64,000 nucleotides of DNA from Branchiostoma floridae (GCF_000003815.2 NC_049992.1:7402493-7466492), one strand, 5' to 3'; positions 23,601-36,126 are shown, counted from the stretch's first letter. A program made the numbers and translations. The notes: generated by a model from the letters alone, not told the origin.

Positions 23601-24999
23601 GAAATTATCCATACTTAGTATTTTCAGAAACAAAATGTGCACAAACTGTTTTTCTAAATCTTTTTCAAACTGTCTTTTGTTGAAGTACCGATCTATTGGT
23701 ACCACATGGCTTTATTATAACAAGGATATTATGAATACCAAGTAGTCTCATTCTCATACTAGTGTACAGAGCCTCGCCTACAGCCTATTTATTGCAGATT
23801 TGGGGACTCTGCTACACCAAGCTGGGGTTTCCACTCTTGTGGATGTGGCCAATTAGAGAATGCAATGCCTAAATGTTTTCTTCAATAGGTAAGGCCTTAT
23901 CTGATTGACTTAACGTTAGTTCACCTTTATCCACGGTGTAAGAAAACACAACGGATTTAGGTTGCCCCGTGGATAAAGGTGAACTAGCGGTACAGCTGGT
24001 TAGAGGACGGGCACTCCAAAGTGGAAATCTCAGCCTACCAAGGTTTAGGCCCAGCGGGCTCTGCATAGAGGAATGAGTAGTCCAGAAGCTCATCTTGCCT
24101 AGAGTTGTCTGTATTTGCTTTTGCAGCGACCACTGCCAAACCATCCCAACCAGCAACAACCGAGGCACCATGTGAATATGGCATCCTTTGTGAGCAGGAG
24201 AGAATGTACAAATATCTGAAGAAGGAGGTGAAAGGTACATATGTAGTGAACACCTGAACACATTAATTGAATTTATCCAGCAATAGTATCATTTTGTATT
24301 TGTGAACTGTATCTTTTCAACCTGTCTTGTTGTGACCTGTACTTAGCCCGGTGTGGCAAAAGTGTGCAATAAAGGTCTTCATTCATTCATTCATTCATAT
24401 TTTTTTGTATCCGTTAAATGGTTGGGTATCTTTTCAACGTGTTTTGTTGTGACCTGTTCTTAGCCCGGTGTGGCAAAAATGTGCAAGAAAGGTCTTCATT
24501 CATTAATATTGGCCTTAAGTCTGCAGCATTATGCTTTCTCTGTCCATATCTGAGAATGATTATAAGAAAGTCTGACTGAGGACTGAAATCCAAGCTTACT
24601 TCCTGAGAATACTACAAGTAATTCCATTCTGATTTATGTTTTCAAGGTACACCCTTGATTTGCTTTTGATCTTCTTTTGACTAAACAAAGGTTCAAACAA
24701 ACAAAAGCACATACAGGTGAAAATCCCAAACTGACATAAAAAATTCATGTCTTGCAGAACTCCTTGAGGAAGATAGGAAGCTGCTCCAGACGACTAAAGG
24801 CGCTAATACCGAGCTCGCTGTGATCCTGGGTGGTACGGTCATCCTCATCCTGGGCATCATCTTGCTCTGTATCATCAGATGTGTCGACAGGAAGATGGAG
24901 GAAAACAAGAGAATCAAGAGGGAAGCCAAACGGAAACAAAAAGAGAAGGACCAAGTTGGCGTACCCTCAACTTCAAGGTCCTTTACATCTATGAAATAG
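20666..24999 (+). CDS. Gene B: single-TSP1 type I transmembrane protein, 5 exons
   Basis: Exons: 20666-20747, 21288-21563, 23045-23233, 24127-24234 and 24758-24999 (stop TAG 24997). All introns are GT-AG and phase 1, giving 298 codons. Order: signal peptide (LRTVAAALLVILQVNC), a basic linker of about 90 residues rich in R/K/H, one TSP1 domain (WTTWGSWGACSKTCG with six Cys), a T/P-rich stem with a CEYGILC loop, a short charged helix, one membrane helix (LAVILGGTVILILGIILLCI) and a basic tail rich in K and R (RKQKEKDQ), ending SRSFTSMK. No orthologue recognised. It is divergent to gene A, which has four TSP1 domains, so co-expression is plausible. A poly(A) signal AATAAA is at 25587. The exon-2 frame would also read through to a stop near 21620 if unspliced, but the donor gtaagc at 21564 fits the phase. 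Confidence 0.85.
22045..22116 (+). tRNA. tRNA-Ala (anticodon CGC)
   Basis: 72 nt fold into a cloverleaf: acceptor GGGGATG/CATCTCT (two G-T pairs), D stem GCTC/GAGC, anticodon stem CTCGC/GTGAG with loop TTCGCAT (anticodon CGC), T stem CCGGG/CCCGG with loop TTCAATC, discriminator A. The A box (TAGCTCAGAGG) and B box (GGTTCAATCC) are intact. No intron. A T-run follows within the flank. Confidence 0.95.
22714..22785 (-). tRNA. tRNA-Ala (anticodon CGC), inverted second copy
   Basis: Same 72-nt cloverleaf on the minus strand. It differs from the first copy at the acceptor 3' strand (CATCTCC rather than CATCTCT), which gives a stronger first pair. Both promoter boxes are intact. Confidence 0.95.
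24290..24515 (+). mobile_element. Tandem copies of a non-LTR retrotransposon 3' tail
   Basis: 'tgacctgtacttagcccggt' then 'gtggcaaaagtgtgcaataa' ends in (ATTC)n. A second copy about 105 bp later ends in attcattaat. A simple-repeat tail after a conserved 3' end fits a CR1/L2-type LINE or a SINE using that tail. It lies in the last intron of gene B. Confidence 0.6.
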
Positions 25000-27386
25000 G
25001 GGGGAGGAAAATCTTCATTTTAAATTTTTTTTTTGCTGAGGAATATACATGTCAAGTGCTCTGGGCATGTAAGGCCACACATATTTAATTTGTTGATTCT
25101 CAGATTGAAAAAAGATACATTGTATGCTAAAGGCCATGCTGATTTGATTAAATGGATAACATCCATGCATGCATCTCCCGAAAAGTTTTTCTGTAAATCG
25201 TACAAAGCAGCTGTAAAATCATAACATATATGCCATAAAAGTTGAAAGAATATTGGAAAAGCAAATGCTAATGTTACAGAGTTTTAAAGTAAATTCCAAA
25301 GTGAAGGATCAACAATAATGAATCTACCGTTCATGACTAGTATTCCATACTCTGTGTGTTAAGGAATTTGTTAAGTCTTCTGACCACTTAGATTCATTAT
25401 GAAGGCAACTTTTTGGGGGAGGGGGGCACCTTTTTTTCACTCTCGCCTCAGTTTTGGGGTTCCCTAAGGATATCATCCATGTAATTAAATCAACATGGCT
25501 TAACTGGAAAAACATATGCATGATAATAACAAAGCCTTAGGACCAGGTTTATGCCTTGGTTCCATTATACTCAGTTTTATGAAGTGAATAAAGTCATTCA
25601 AGTTTTTTCCCATGCCCTATTCTTTTATGATGTCGACTAGTCATGTTATATTTTCACGTTAAAACCTCTGAGGTCGATGGAAATCAACTGTTTTGGCCTA
25701 TTGACATAAAAAAAGGTAGCGGTTCATTATCAAACATTTCGGAAAAAAATCTCTTACATATCTTGCAGTGATTTCCCCACCAAGTCCATATGTTTATTAT
25801 CCAGAGTATTATACCGTGTGAACGTATCAACCCCAAGCTGGCATAATAAGCCTGTTCTTGGTTTAAACTGCACATGCAATAGGTCAAAGGTGAAGAAAAC
25901 CTTCAACCTTCAACAGGAACCTTCAACTTTGACATATTACCCACAGTACACCACACTGCTCATGCACAGTCCAAACCTTGAAATGGCTTATTCAACTCTT
26001 TTGTCCTTTTAATTATACTACATAAAGAAATCATCTCCTGTATTCAACATACATGCATGTACAAACAAGAATGTTTAAACCATTTCCACATGTGAGCTAA
26101 CAGTTACACAAGTACATACATTTCGTAAACATTGCAGCTTTTATCAACGAAGTCTTTCCAGAGGCAAGTGTTGAGTTCATAAGCTGAGTCAAGGAGCTTT
26201 ATCTGCTAAAAGCTCCTTGGCTGAGTTGAGGCACCAATTTTTGTAGCTAAACTACACATTTACAGTACATTAACATAATCACCAATGGAAGCCGTCTGTT
26301 ACAGTACTCTTTTAGGGCTTTAATGATTTAGTCTATTTATCTTATACTAGTTTCTTTTCTTCATTACAATGTGGTGCTTACAACTTTGGTCTTGCTTGTG
26401 CGTTTTTTTTCTTTTGGTTCTTCTACATTTTGAAATACCCAACCACTTTAAATCTAATACCATAACAACATTTTTGTTTATGAAATAAGAATAACACTTA
26501 CATATGGAATAAAATATACATATCCTTGCACATATGCAGGAAACTAATACAAACGAATATTGCTGTATCCTTATGCCATCACATATTTTCTACTTTCTAC
26601 TGTAACACGAAAAAATCCAAATTTCTGTTTAACTATATTACGTTAGGTAAGTAGGTATATTCATAAATCCACAATTATACATACAGCACCCATCCAAAGT
26701 GGAATTTGCCCCTGCTGTAGTGCTTGCATTACTGTGTGGACCAAGGGCTATAAACATGAAGATGGGAACCACCCTATAACTGAATGGTACAGGAAGGATT
26801 TACTCAACACCCAAGGGTCACCAGATAAACCTAGGGATATTTGTACAACTTTAAAAGCATCATTTGTTATTCTGAAAAATGAATTGAGTAAAAGACAACA
26901 CATAGTATATAGTGTAACCTCAAGGATTATAAAAATCTGGTTGTTTCTTGTCACTTTAAATTTGTTGCAAAAGAAGTATGCAAGAATTCGAAGACAATAC
27001 ATCACTTTTTCCCTGCAAAAGAACTCAATAACTATCATATACATGTACTTATACATTCGAGACATCTCATTGTAACAGAAAATACACCTTGAGGGCTACA
27101 CATGGAATAGATACTACAGTTACCTTAATATTCAAGTAAAACAATATTCAATTCAAACTCTACAACTGGATGAAAATGAGACATTTAGTTTGGAACATTT
27201 TGAGAGACATACATTACTCTTCTTCAGTTTTTTTTCAGAATAACTTAAAAAGTTTAAGAAAAAATAAAAAGCATTTGTGACGGACTACAATGAAGCTGAA
27301 GCACTGGATGCAACAACAAAAAATAAATTATGCAGCACTAAGGACTCTTACAACAAAAGTGTACACACACAACAAATGGACAATTG
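25000..27386. other. Gene B 3' region and intergenic DNA
   Basis: Contains the AATAAA at 25587-25592 and AT-rich sequence. At about 25130-25170 and 25455-25500 there are short related repeats ('ataacatccatgcatg', 'atatcatccatgtaatt') also seen near 28800. No gene is supported. Confidence 0.6.
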
Positions 27387-27394
27387 TATACAGG

Positions 27395-27750
27395 CAGGGC
27401 TCGAAATTCATTTTGGGGATTAGGTGCACTGGTGCACCCAGCTAAAAAAATTGGGTGCACCAAAAAATTTTTGGGTGCACCACTTAGATTTAAATAGAAT
27501 GTCAGAAAAACCTAATAACAAAACTAAGTTACAAACTTTCAAATTCAAACTACCATGATGGACATTTTTATTATCTTTCTAACACTTAGATGTCAAGACT
27601 ATGATGTATACTAGCATACTTGATATCTTTACATACATAAACCTAAGAAAATATTTGGGTGCACCCTGTGCACCCACTGAATAAAATTGGGTGCACAGTT
27701 CCAATTTTGGGTGCACCTGGGTGCACATGCACCCAGTATTTTGAGCCCTG
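27395..27750. mobile_element. hAT-type MITE with exact 8-bp target duplication
   Basis: 356 bp with inverted ends CAGGGCTCGAAATT ... ATTTTGAGCCCTG. It is flanked by TATACAGG at 27387-27394 and 27751-27758. An 8-bp duplication and CAG-type ends indicate the hAT superfamily. The interior is built of gggtgcacc/ggtgcaccc palindromic blocks and has no transposase. Related copies: 47464-49356 (interrupted) and 55105-55507. Confidence 0.9.
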
Positions 27751-28604
27751 TATACAGGTATACACATGTACATACATCTTACTTAGTATATATTTTTGCC
27801 ACTTTGTTATGGTTGCAATTACTAATTGTGTTTGAACATATCCATCCTACACTTGCTCCTCTGATCGCTTCCTTGCTGAATAAAAGGTAGTCTAGCACCC
27901 ATCCCCATTTAAACGTTTGGACCTTACATGTATGTTTGTGCGTAGGGCTTTTCCTTTGATGTCATCTGCACCATGTTGGATAGAATACAACACGGTGTAT
28001 TCCATATCGGAATCCATCAGCCAAATTAGGGCCTTATTTACATAATCAAGGGTAAAAGTAAAAGAGGTTAATATCATCTAATTTACTTCATCATATGGAC
28101 TGGTACTTATAATTTTATAAGCACTTTATAGCTTTCAGAAACAAATCTACGGCTCGACCCATGGTATCCAGACCAAGGAGACCCACAAGTATTTACAAGG
28201 CCTGAACTTGATCCTAAAACCTGACATATATTTCCATAACAAGGGATTTCAGTTCAGCTTATCAAGAGAACCTTGCTCACCATAGACGTCCTCTAATTTA
28301 CTGCGACCAATGAAATCTTTTCATCATAATGATATGTGTAGTAGTTCAGCCAATAGTAGACAAGCTACACCACTGTCTAAGTTTTCATTCCTAACTAAGA
28401 GTATGCTTTATCGAACACATTCATATTTTCACGTTGAGACAGATGTACGTTGTGCGATGGGATAGGTCTACTATGGGCACTTTCACAAATGGAATCCTTG
28501 TCTATGATCATAAGTACTTCTTATAAGTTCTCATAAGTAGTAATAATCTTCTCCGTAGTAAGAATCTTCTCCTAAGATTGACTGTGAGTCTAAGACAGCC
28601 AACA

Positions 28605-31600
28605 TCACACCGAGATGGCCCCATCTGCAGTCTGCAGGATAGGAGTGGTGTCTCCATTGTCCTTTTCTTCGTCTTCAGCTCCGTAAACAAAGAACTGTAG
28701 AAATAACTGGGATAGAGTTAAGGATGGAAACGTATGGTGGAAGATGTTGTAGATATTATAGTTTCTTACGAATGTTTTCATAGGGCTATGTTAATTCAAT
28801 TGCATGGATGACATCCACATGTGTCTAGATGTGGGGCTGCCCACCCTCCGCGGGAAGGATCGTCTGACGGCCGAAGGCCATATTCGGCCCGTTTGAAATA
28901 GTTCGATTTACTCGAAGGAAGCCTGTGTGATACAACTAAGAACCTGTGTGATACGGGAAGTTATCACACGGTCCAAACACCTGTATCGAACGTTTTTGCG
29001 TCACAGGTATGACATAAAACAAGTTATCACCCAGTCCCAAACACCTGTGTTGACCTTTAGCGAGGTATGGCACAAGGTAATCTCTAGGCAAATTTACCAG
29101 ATGTACCAGTGGCATAAGATAGTATTAAAGCTGGCTAAGGAGTATAGCTGGCCAAAGGGAGTCATCAGCCTTCGATAGCCAAACACACTCCTAGACTGGC
29201 TTCACTCCTTTAGCAGCTTTTGATACTATCTTATGCTATGGTAGGATCTGCTTGGAGATTAGGCATGAGGAAGGATACAGTTGCGTCAAAGGTCATGGTG
29301 CCGAGACTGCCGACCAGCCAGGGGAGGTGGCGGATGATGAAGTATCCCTTGGTGCTTTGCAGCAGGATCTGGAGTCCATACAGCAGGTTCCCCAGGATGG
29401 CTAGAGAGAACATCCAGATAGACAGGCCTTCTGTCGACTTACGCTTCCACTGGGGGGAGGGGGGTAGGAGGCAAAAGGAAAAATAAACAGTTCAATTCAT
29501 GATACAGTATAAGTAAATAAAGAGAGGGCTTGAGCGCAGTACATAGATACATAGCTGATAGAATTATGGATGGCCAGAGAGAACATCCAGATAGGCTTCT
29601 GTTGACTTACGCTTCCACTGGGGAGGGGGGCAAAAGGAAAAATAAACAGTAAAATTCATGATATAAGTAAAAAAAGGGAGGGTTTGAGTGCATTACATAC
29701 AGCGAGAATACAGTGCTGATAAAATTATGGATGACTAGGGAGAACATCCAGATAGACATGTACAGGTGGGGAGGGGGGCGATTGGGGTAGAAGGAAAGAT
29801 TAAAGCTGAAAACATTTCCGTGTGACATAAGATGGACACCAATATGGAACCAAGCAAGCAACTGTCACATCAGACAAAAGACAGTGTTTGTATGTAAGCA
29901 AGTCTAAATTCAGCAAAGAGGAATTTAGCATGTGATGTGTCTTGACATATTGCAAGAAAGAATTGCAATTCCGAGCCCCATGCAGCTTTTTTCAGTACTG
30001 CAGCAAAAATTACGGCTTTTGTTTTGTCTTAGGGACTTACTACGGTCTTAGATTGCTCTAAAAGAATTACCATAAAAGCGTGCCCCCAAGCAGCTACCCT
30101 TCAACACTGCAGGGGTGTCTTTGTCAAAGACTTTGAACAGGATAACTGAAGTGTTCTTTTTGATTTGCATCAAGATATATACAAATGGAAGCTGTTATGC
30201 TTCATCTTACAAAATGTTGTGCTACGTTAAGAAGAATGTTTGATGAGGAAAGTACATTTGCACACTTACATTTTTGTAGATTTGAGGCATACGAGACCCG
30301 AGATACAGCACAGAGGAGCCGATACCGACGGCATAGCCAGCATCACTCTCGGCATCCTGTGACATTAATAAACCGTCATATTCAAAATGCATTTTTCAGA
30401 CATTTGAACTTCGAAAAAAGTAGTACACACACACACACAAAAAAAAGTAAACATATAATGATTATTCACCAAATTAAAGAACTTACCCATCTTGATGATA
30501 TAATTGGAGGAAGTAAATATTGCAGCAAAAGTTTTTAAGTTGGTAAATAATAAAATATGGCTTTAACTGTATATCATCTTCCAAAGTTCAACCTACAACC
30601 CTGTGATAAAACAATGAACGCTGCGCTTATCAATTTGTCTTTTTCAAGTTTCAAATCTTCCCATACTATCAAATTTTTGACTGTGCTAAAAATAACGATC
30701 CAGATTGTCCATTACAAATTTTTGACCAATGATAGCGTGTCAATGACAAAAAAAATACACAGTTTGACCAATGAGAGGATGGCTGCATATTTACATTTTG
30801 TGTGTTTATTTTGTATCTGTCTATATTTTACCAGGATGGGACTACAGTATTAGTCTATTGTGTCTCAATAATAAAAGGTATCAATTACAAAGAAAAGACT
30901 TACAGGAAAGAGAGGGTGGTTGAGAAGGGATCGTCCGGAGGCGTGTTTGACGGTTGCCATGGCGGCGTCCCGTTGCCATGGGAACAGGCCGAAGACGAGG
31001 CCGTTCAGTGACAGCATCAGACAGCACGAGAGGACAGCATTGTTGACAGAAAAATCGTCACCGCCAGGAACAGCTAAACTCAAACTTTTATCTGTGAGGA
31101 AAAAGAGGAAAACTATTTCTGACAATTAAAATTTATTCACAGAATTCCACCCGCCACACATATCCTACTGTCTAAAGCCTATGTCACATTTCCAAACCGG
31201 GGTCCAGCAGGGCTGTTTGCAGAAACGAAAGATTTAAGTTTATGCCAATAAATTTGCACAAGGCATGCTGTTGGATCATTTTTAATTCGTTTTGTGTGCT
31301 TTTATCAGTCATGATTAAAAAAATGTATCAAGAGATCAAATCCAGAAATGAAGAAATTGTGTTATACACTGTGAAGAGCTGGCTGTGTAGTCATTTGATC
31401 AACCTTCCTGATCACTTAGATTTCAAATAAAAATGAAAGTACAAATGTAACTTTTTTTTTTACCAAACAAATTGTTATTTGCACACTCGCATCGGTTCTG
31501 GGGTTCTCAGAAGATATTATTCAAATAATCGAATCAACGTGGCCTATCTTATACAACAAAGTATCAAAACCAGACTTACTTTTTCTCCTGTTCTTTATTA

Positions 31601-34195
31601 GACAGTAGAACCACTGTGAGATCATCAGGCAGTCCATGAACACATAGTATATTGCAGTGTATAGCTGTATGGGAGGAGCAAGGAAATGTTTCATTAGTTA
31701 TTATATAAAACAAGCAAGGTTAAACTCACATCACTGTAAAAATGAAATTTCATCATTCCAACAGGTGCACTAAGACAGGCTGGGATTTTGTGGGCATAAA
31801 AAATTTGCATGGGAAAAACTTGTGTGTGAAAAATCTGTGTATGACAACATGCACAGTATACTGTAAATGCAGAAATGTTCGCGGTGGATTAATGTTCGAA
31901 CTTAAAACCACCGCGAACATTTGTCTGTTATTATATTAGACTGCAGTCCATGGTGTTACCGCGAACTTAAATCCACCGCAAAGTCCATTTACCCTGCTAA
32001 CGCGAAATTAAATCCCCGCGAACTTAAATGCATTTACAGTAGTTGATTCCCAAGGGTTCTACGATCTTTTTACAGCTTCAAACTTAAACGCTTCAAATTT
32101 TCAAAAGAGATGACAAAAATGGATTAAATATGATATTGCCGCATGATAGAGGTCAAAGTCCTGTTCTGTCAATATTCTGGTGATTTTACAGTGATTTTTA
32201 AATGTTTAGTTTTTGGTGGCAAAAAAAGTTGAAACTTGTGTATTCCCTTCAGGAGAGAACAATGCTGCTATCTTTCTAGGAAATCATCATCAAATGATAT
32301 TTCATACATGGTTAATTTTCTATAATTCTGGAGCTGACCTGTATGGGCAGTTGACCCGTGAGAAGACAGCCTATGAGGTTTGCCGTGTCTCCGAACAGCC
32401 ACAGTAGCAGGAACGGTAACGACAGCGCCGTGTCAGCGTTTCCGCTCTTCCAACCTTTGTACAGCTGACTGGAAAAAATTGGATCCATGTCATTACAGTT
32501 ACACCTCAGAGGATTTAGTTTATGTAAGTGATTCTCAGATTTAAAGAAAAGAAAAATTTTAGACATAGGAAAAGGAGAAAAATTATAGCCTCGTATCCAG
32601 CCGTATTACATTATTTTTTTTTATAGGTCCAGAGTCTCTTCTGTCCTCTCCACTATTTGCAGAGAGGACAGAAGAGACTCAGGAGCTATAATACGGCTAG
32701 ATACCAGGCTAAAAAAATTAGACGGGGCTAAGAAAAAACAGATATTATATGATAAAGAGAAGAAAGCAAATAAATGCTATATTAAACACAATACTTACAT
32801 GTACAAAGTGTTGCCCTAAAAATACATTGCACAGAACTTTTTATCTAACCCAGTGGTAGAAATACTTTTTTTCAGTCTTCTGCAATCTTGAAAATCTATC
32901 TGCAAATTGCAGATTGCAGACGGGTATTTTGAACACTGTAACCCTTCCTGGTGTATCACTAACATAGTTGGGAATATCCCTTTTTCAAAATTTGTTCAAT
33001 GTTTCTGTGTTTCTAATAAATGTAGTAGATAAGTTTGAATTGCAAGATGGGGACAATGGACGATAAACTGGACAGTACATGTGGGTGTACATGTAGCACA
33101 TGGCATGTTGTGCAACCAATGTAAACATACAGTTAATCAACAACCACATTATATAAACATTGTTGGCCTACAATGTATTTAAACCAACAACTTTGATACA
33201 CTGAAAAATGGCAAAACTTATAGCCATTTGACACAGAGGGCCTAAATGCTCTTTTCCTTTTTTTAGTCTTTTGTGAGCCACCCAAAATCAACGTAATTCC
33301 TAAATTACCTAATAAGCCGTAACTTGTGATAGGTCACTTCCATCTTATGCAAAGGTCACAAATAAACTCCGGTCTATTGGAACAGGTGGTTCCATAGACA
33401 GGACTTTTCATCATTATGTCAGTGGGAAAAATTATATAACAGGCCACAAAAAAGTGGTTCTTATGAAGCAGTGGTCACTTGTACAGGTTTGACTGTGACA
33501 ATGTATTTTTTAAAAGCTTGATGTTATGTTGTATTTTATAGAGGTATATTATTTATTTTCCCCCTGGTCATAGTAAAGGTTAGGATATTTGGAAGTAGGT
33601 CATGACTCAGGAATGTCACATGATAGTAACATGACTGGTCAGTACTCTCCAAGCAGATGTTACAAGGCAATGAAACATTTTTCAAGCTCCCCTTTCTTTT
33701 ACAAAATAATACAGTGTATAAAATATAAAGGTAAAAGGAAGGTAAAAGGAAGGTAAAAGGCAGTGGAAGGAGAGGGATGGGCTATGCCTACCGAATACCA
33801 TGCCCTAGACAGAGAGGATAACAACCCAAAGCGAATACTTTGAATCAAGGAGGTTGAAAAAAAATTTTTTTTCAACCTCCTTGTTTGAAAGGAAGTACAA
33901 AAATGTCAACAATCAGAGAAAGCACCAATCGACAAACACAAATGAAGAGGAACCAAAAAACGAGAAGATCACTTTATACTTACGGTAAACTGACTACAAT
34001 CCAGCACAGTATAGACACCAGACCCAAGATGAAACCTGTGTATTCCTTTGGACCAACCACGCACTGGTGGAACGTGTGCCATATCCACTCCACACCGCCG
34101 TGTTCCGAGCAGTTCACGGGAAAGTCCGGGTCCATGGTGGGATACACTGCGCTCCACTCGCGGGAGTCATTGTAGGACAGTTGGAGGTAGTGCAT
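28605..34195 (-). CDS. SLC66A1: Lysosomal cationic amino-acid transporter (PQ-loop protein SLC66A1/PQLC2), 7 coding exons
   Basis: Exons: 34195-33984 (ATG), 32468-32339, 31664-31580, 31091-30904, 30356-30270, 29449-29279 and 28706-28605. The phases join throughout, giving 324 codons. The family's two PQ motifs are seen: one forms across the first junction (LP|Q, then LYKGWKSGN), the other is SRMPQIYKN. Segments match the human protein closely, e.g. ALSLPFLLLWLFGDTANLIG and LPWLVGSLG. Seven hydrophobic segments fit the fold. In the family, this protein exports arginine, lysine and histidine from lysosomes. The C-terminus holds DTTPIL, placed like the acidic dileucine lysosomal signal ELEPLL of the human protein. 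The last donor (ACT|gtatcc at 29278) is weak, but joining there restores exact spacing to the conserved QFxVY. Exons upstream of the ATG are probably noncoding. Confidence 0.93.
29098..29256. mobile_element. MITE, family 'ctccaagcagatcct', copy 3, in the last SLC66A1 intron
   Basis: The right end ggtaggatctgcttggaga and inner block gcataagatagtattaaag match the copies near 13.3 and 14.1 kb. It begins about 20 bp past the exon 29449-29279 donor. If that donor were skipped, read-through would meet a TAA inside the element after LQADPTIA. Confidence 0.8.
29395..29770. repeat. Tandem copies of the SLC66A1 exon 6 acceptor junction
   Basis: A unit starting ggatggctagagagaaca occurs at about 29395 (the true exon), 29568 and 29729, with periods of about 173 and 161 bp. 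The 29568 copy retains exon-like sequence, the AG acceptor and the G-rich (C-rich on the sense strand) tract. The 29729 copy is degraded after the first 30 bp. Confidence 0.85.
31857..32041. mobile_element. MITE-like 'accgcgaac' element, copy 2
   Basis: Ends tactgtaaatgcagaaatg ... aaatgcatttacagta form terminal inverted repeats. The interior carries several gttcgcggtgg / accgcgaac blocks able to pair. The first copy is at 286-489. Confidence 0.75.
32586..32711. mobile_element. 126-bp foldback MITE
   Basis: Outer arms TAGCCTCGTATCCAGCCGTA / TACGGCTAGATACCAGGCTA and inner arms AGTCTCTTCTGTCCTCTC / GAGAGGACAGAAGAGACT (32633-32650 and 32662-32679, perfect) form almost one continuous hairpin with an 11-nt loop. 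It lies in the first intron of the SLC66A1 coding region. Confidence 0.88.
33846..33883. repeat. Perfect 38-bp palindrome
   Basis: Two 19-base arms, caaggaggttgaaaaaaaa and its exact reverse complement, with no spacer. It lies just beyond the donor of SLC66A1 exon 1 (33984). Function unknown. Confidence 0.95.
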
Positions 34196-35823
34196 GGTTT
34201 CTTAAATGTCTTGCAGAGGTCACAGAAAATCTTTGTCCATTCAACAGCTCCAGACAACTACTTGTTCTTTGACCCTGTTGACCCAGTTGTTGACAGTTTA
34301 CTCCAATCCAGGGCCTTGCCCCCTTCCTGGATAAGCAAGAATAAAAACAATATGTAAATAAGGCCAAATGAATTAAAAAACTTGTTCAACAGGTTTTTCT
34401 GCCTTGGAAAAATACTTTTATTCTACTAAAGTGAGATAGAAATATACAATTTTCAATTTGTAACTGAGACAGAAAAATATCATTTATGCAAATTAAAATC
34501 TAACTTGCACACCAATAAATGGCTCAAATTTAGTTCTTGCTGCCTTTTGACATCAGGAAAATGTGGACGTAAATCATGCAAATGAGGGACAAACTTTACA
34601 TAATTTATGAGGAAAAGATACAATAACCTTTCTTGCTTATACATGTATATGACTTTCATTACTTTTTTTTTGCTTTGGGTGAAGAAGGCAATAAACTGAT
34701 ACAATTTATGCAAATGGGGGACCATATTCATCAGTGACAAACAATTATGAAACATCATCTGAAAAATATTGTTTGGTCAAATTGGTGACAGTATGAGTTC
34801 ATTGAACTCCAGTTCAATTTTGATCTAATCCAGGCCTCAGCTTTCTCAAGCCCAACACAAACACAGATACAGTTATCAAAACAGACCTGGGAAGGATGAG
34901 CCTCATCAGTCATAAAAACACAGCTCAGTTGGTGGTATCCAAACAAGTGGTTTGTAATCTGCTGACCCTGGTTTGATTTCCGGGTGTCGACATGTTTTTT
35001 TTTTTTCTGTTCCTACTCGCCCCTCTGAATTGTTACGTTGGTTCCCACACCGGCCCTGTTAGGAACAGGCTAGAAATGTGCCACACAGTGAGTAACAGGC
35101 TAGCGGATGTGCCACACTGTGAGTAACAGGCTAAGATGTGCCACACAGGGATGTCGATCTCGGGGATTCAAGGACGAATCTTGCAAAGAAATGGGGGAGT
35201 TGTGTATTAGAGGCGGACTCAAGTAGCGTCAAACTTAAACCGGAATCGGCTGATCAGCCTTTTCTAGCGCAGTGGTCTTGCTGCTGGGTTGTAATCTGTA
35301 TGTTTGGGTGTCGGCATGTTTGTTTGTTTCTGTTCTTACTTCTTCTTCTTCTCCATCTTACTCACCCCTCTAAATTCTTACAAATTGGAAGGACGAAAGC
35401 TTTTTATTGTGTCTTGTCACAAAGTTGCCATACCCAGTTTTTAAGAAACAACAATCGAAATGAAACAAAAATTGTTACCATGACAAAAACATTTACAAAA
35501 CCATGATTATGGAAAGTACATTTGAGGATTTTACAGTAGTTTCCTTAGATGTAGAACAAGTAATTGAACTGGGTAGGCCTTGCTCCACATTCACCACTAT
35601 GTCCAGCAATTTGCAATTCTTTGATAAGCAAGATACAACTTCACAAGTGGACATGCCTGCATAATCATGAATACTTAATTAATTACAGAACCTCCCTGGT
35701 GTAAACAAGAATGGTGCTAATCTGCCACATAATTGGTCAACAAACTTGTTTTTCCCATCAATTATGACATTGAACAAAATGGCCAAAACGTCATCTAAAA
35801 TTGTCACAAATTATATTTATACT

Positions 35824-36034
35824 TACAGAAAATCATACATTTTGATAGCCCTCTTGATCTCAGCCCTCTGCTTATAATTTCGGAACGGAAGTCGAAAAAT
35901 ATTTGATAACTTTTTGGGGAACAGCTGAAAAACAACACAGCAAAGCAAGCAAAAACGCCGGCTTTCTTACCTGACAAACAACGCCGACGATCGCCAACAG
36001 TTCCAACTGTCCGAAACAACCTGACTGTAGTCAT
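35824..36034 (-). other. Probable noncoding 5' exons of SLC66A1
   Basis: On the minus strand a donor gtaagaaag follows about 35970, an acceptor tgtttttcag precedes about 35925, and a strong donor gtaagtata follows about 35824. A plausible acceptor (cctctgcaag) lies a few bases before the SLC66A1 ATG at 34195. No conserved protein is seen; an ATG at 36034 opens a short frame into the first donor. Confidence 0.45.
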
Positions 36035-36126
36035 AAAAACATTATTGATCTACTATTTTACGATTTAAAGCATATCTTGTGACCTTTGAAGGTGTCAGTG
36101 GTGATGAACATCCGCCATTACTGATT

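Noticed and set aside
29231-29278. SLC66A1 protein ending in the MITE (SFLMPNLQADPTIA)
   Set aside because: An exon at 28706-28605 joins in phase and restores conserved spacing and the C-terminal motif; the MITE-coded end would need intron retention.
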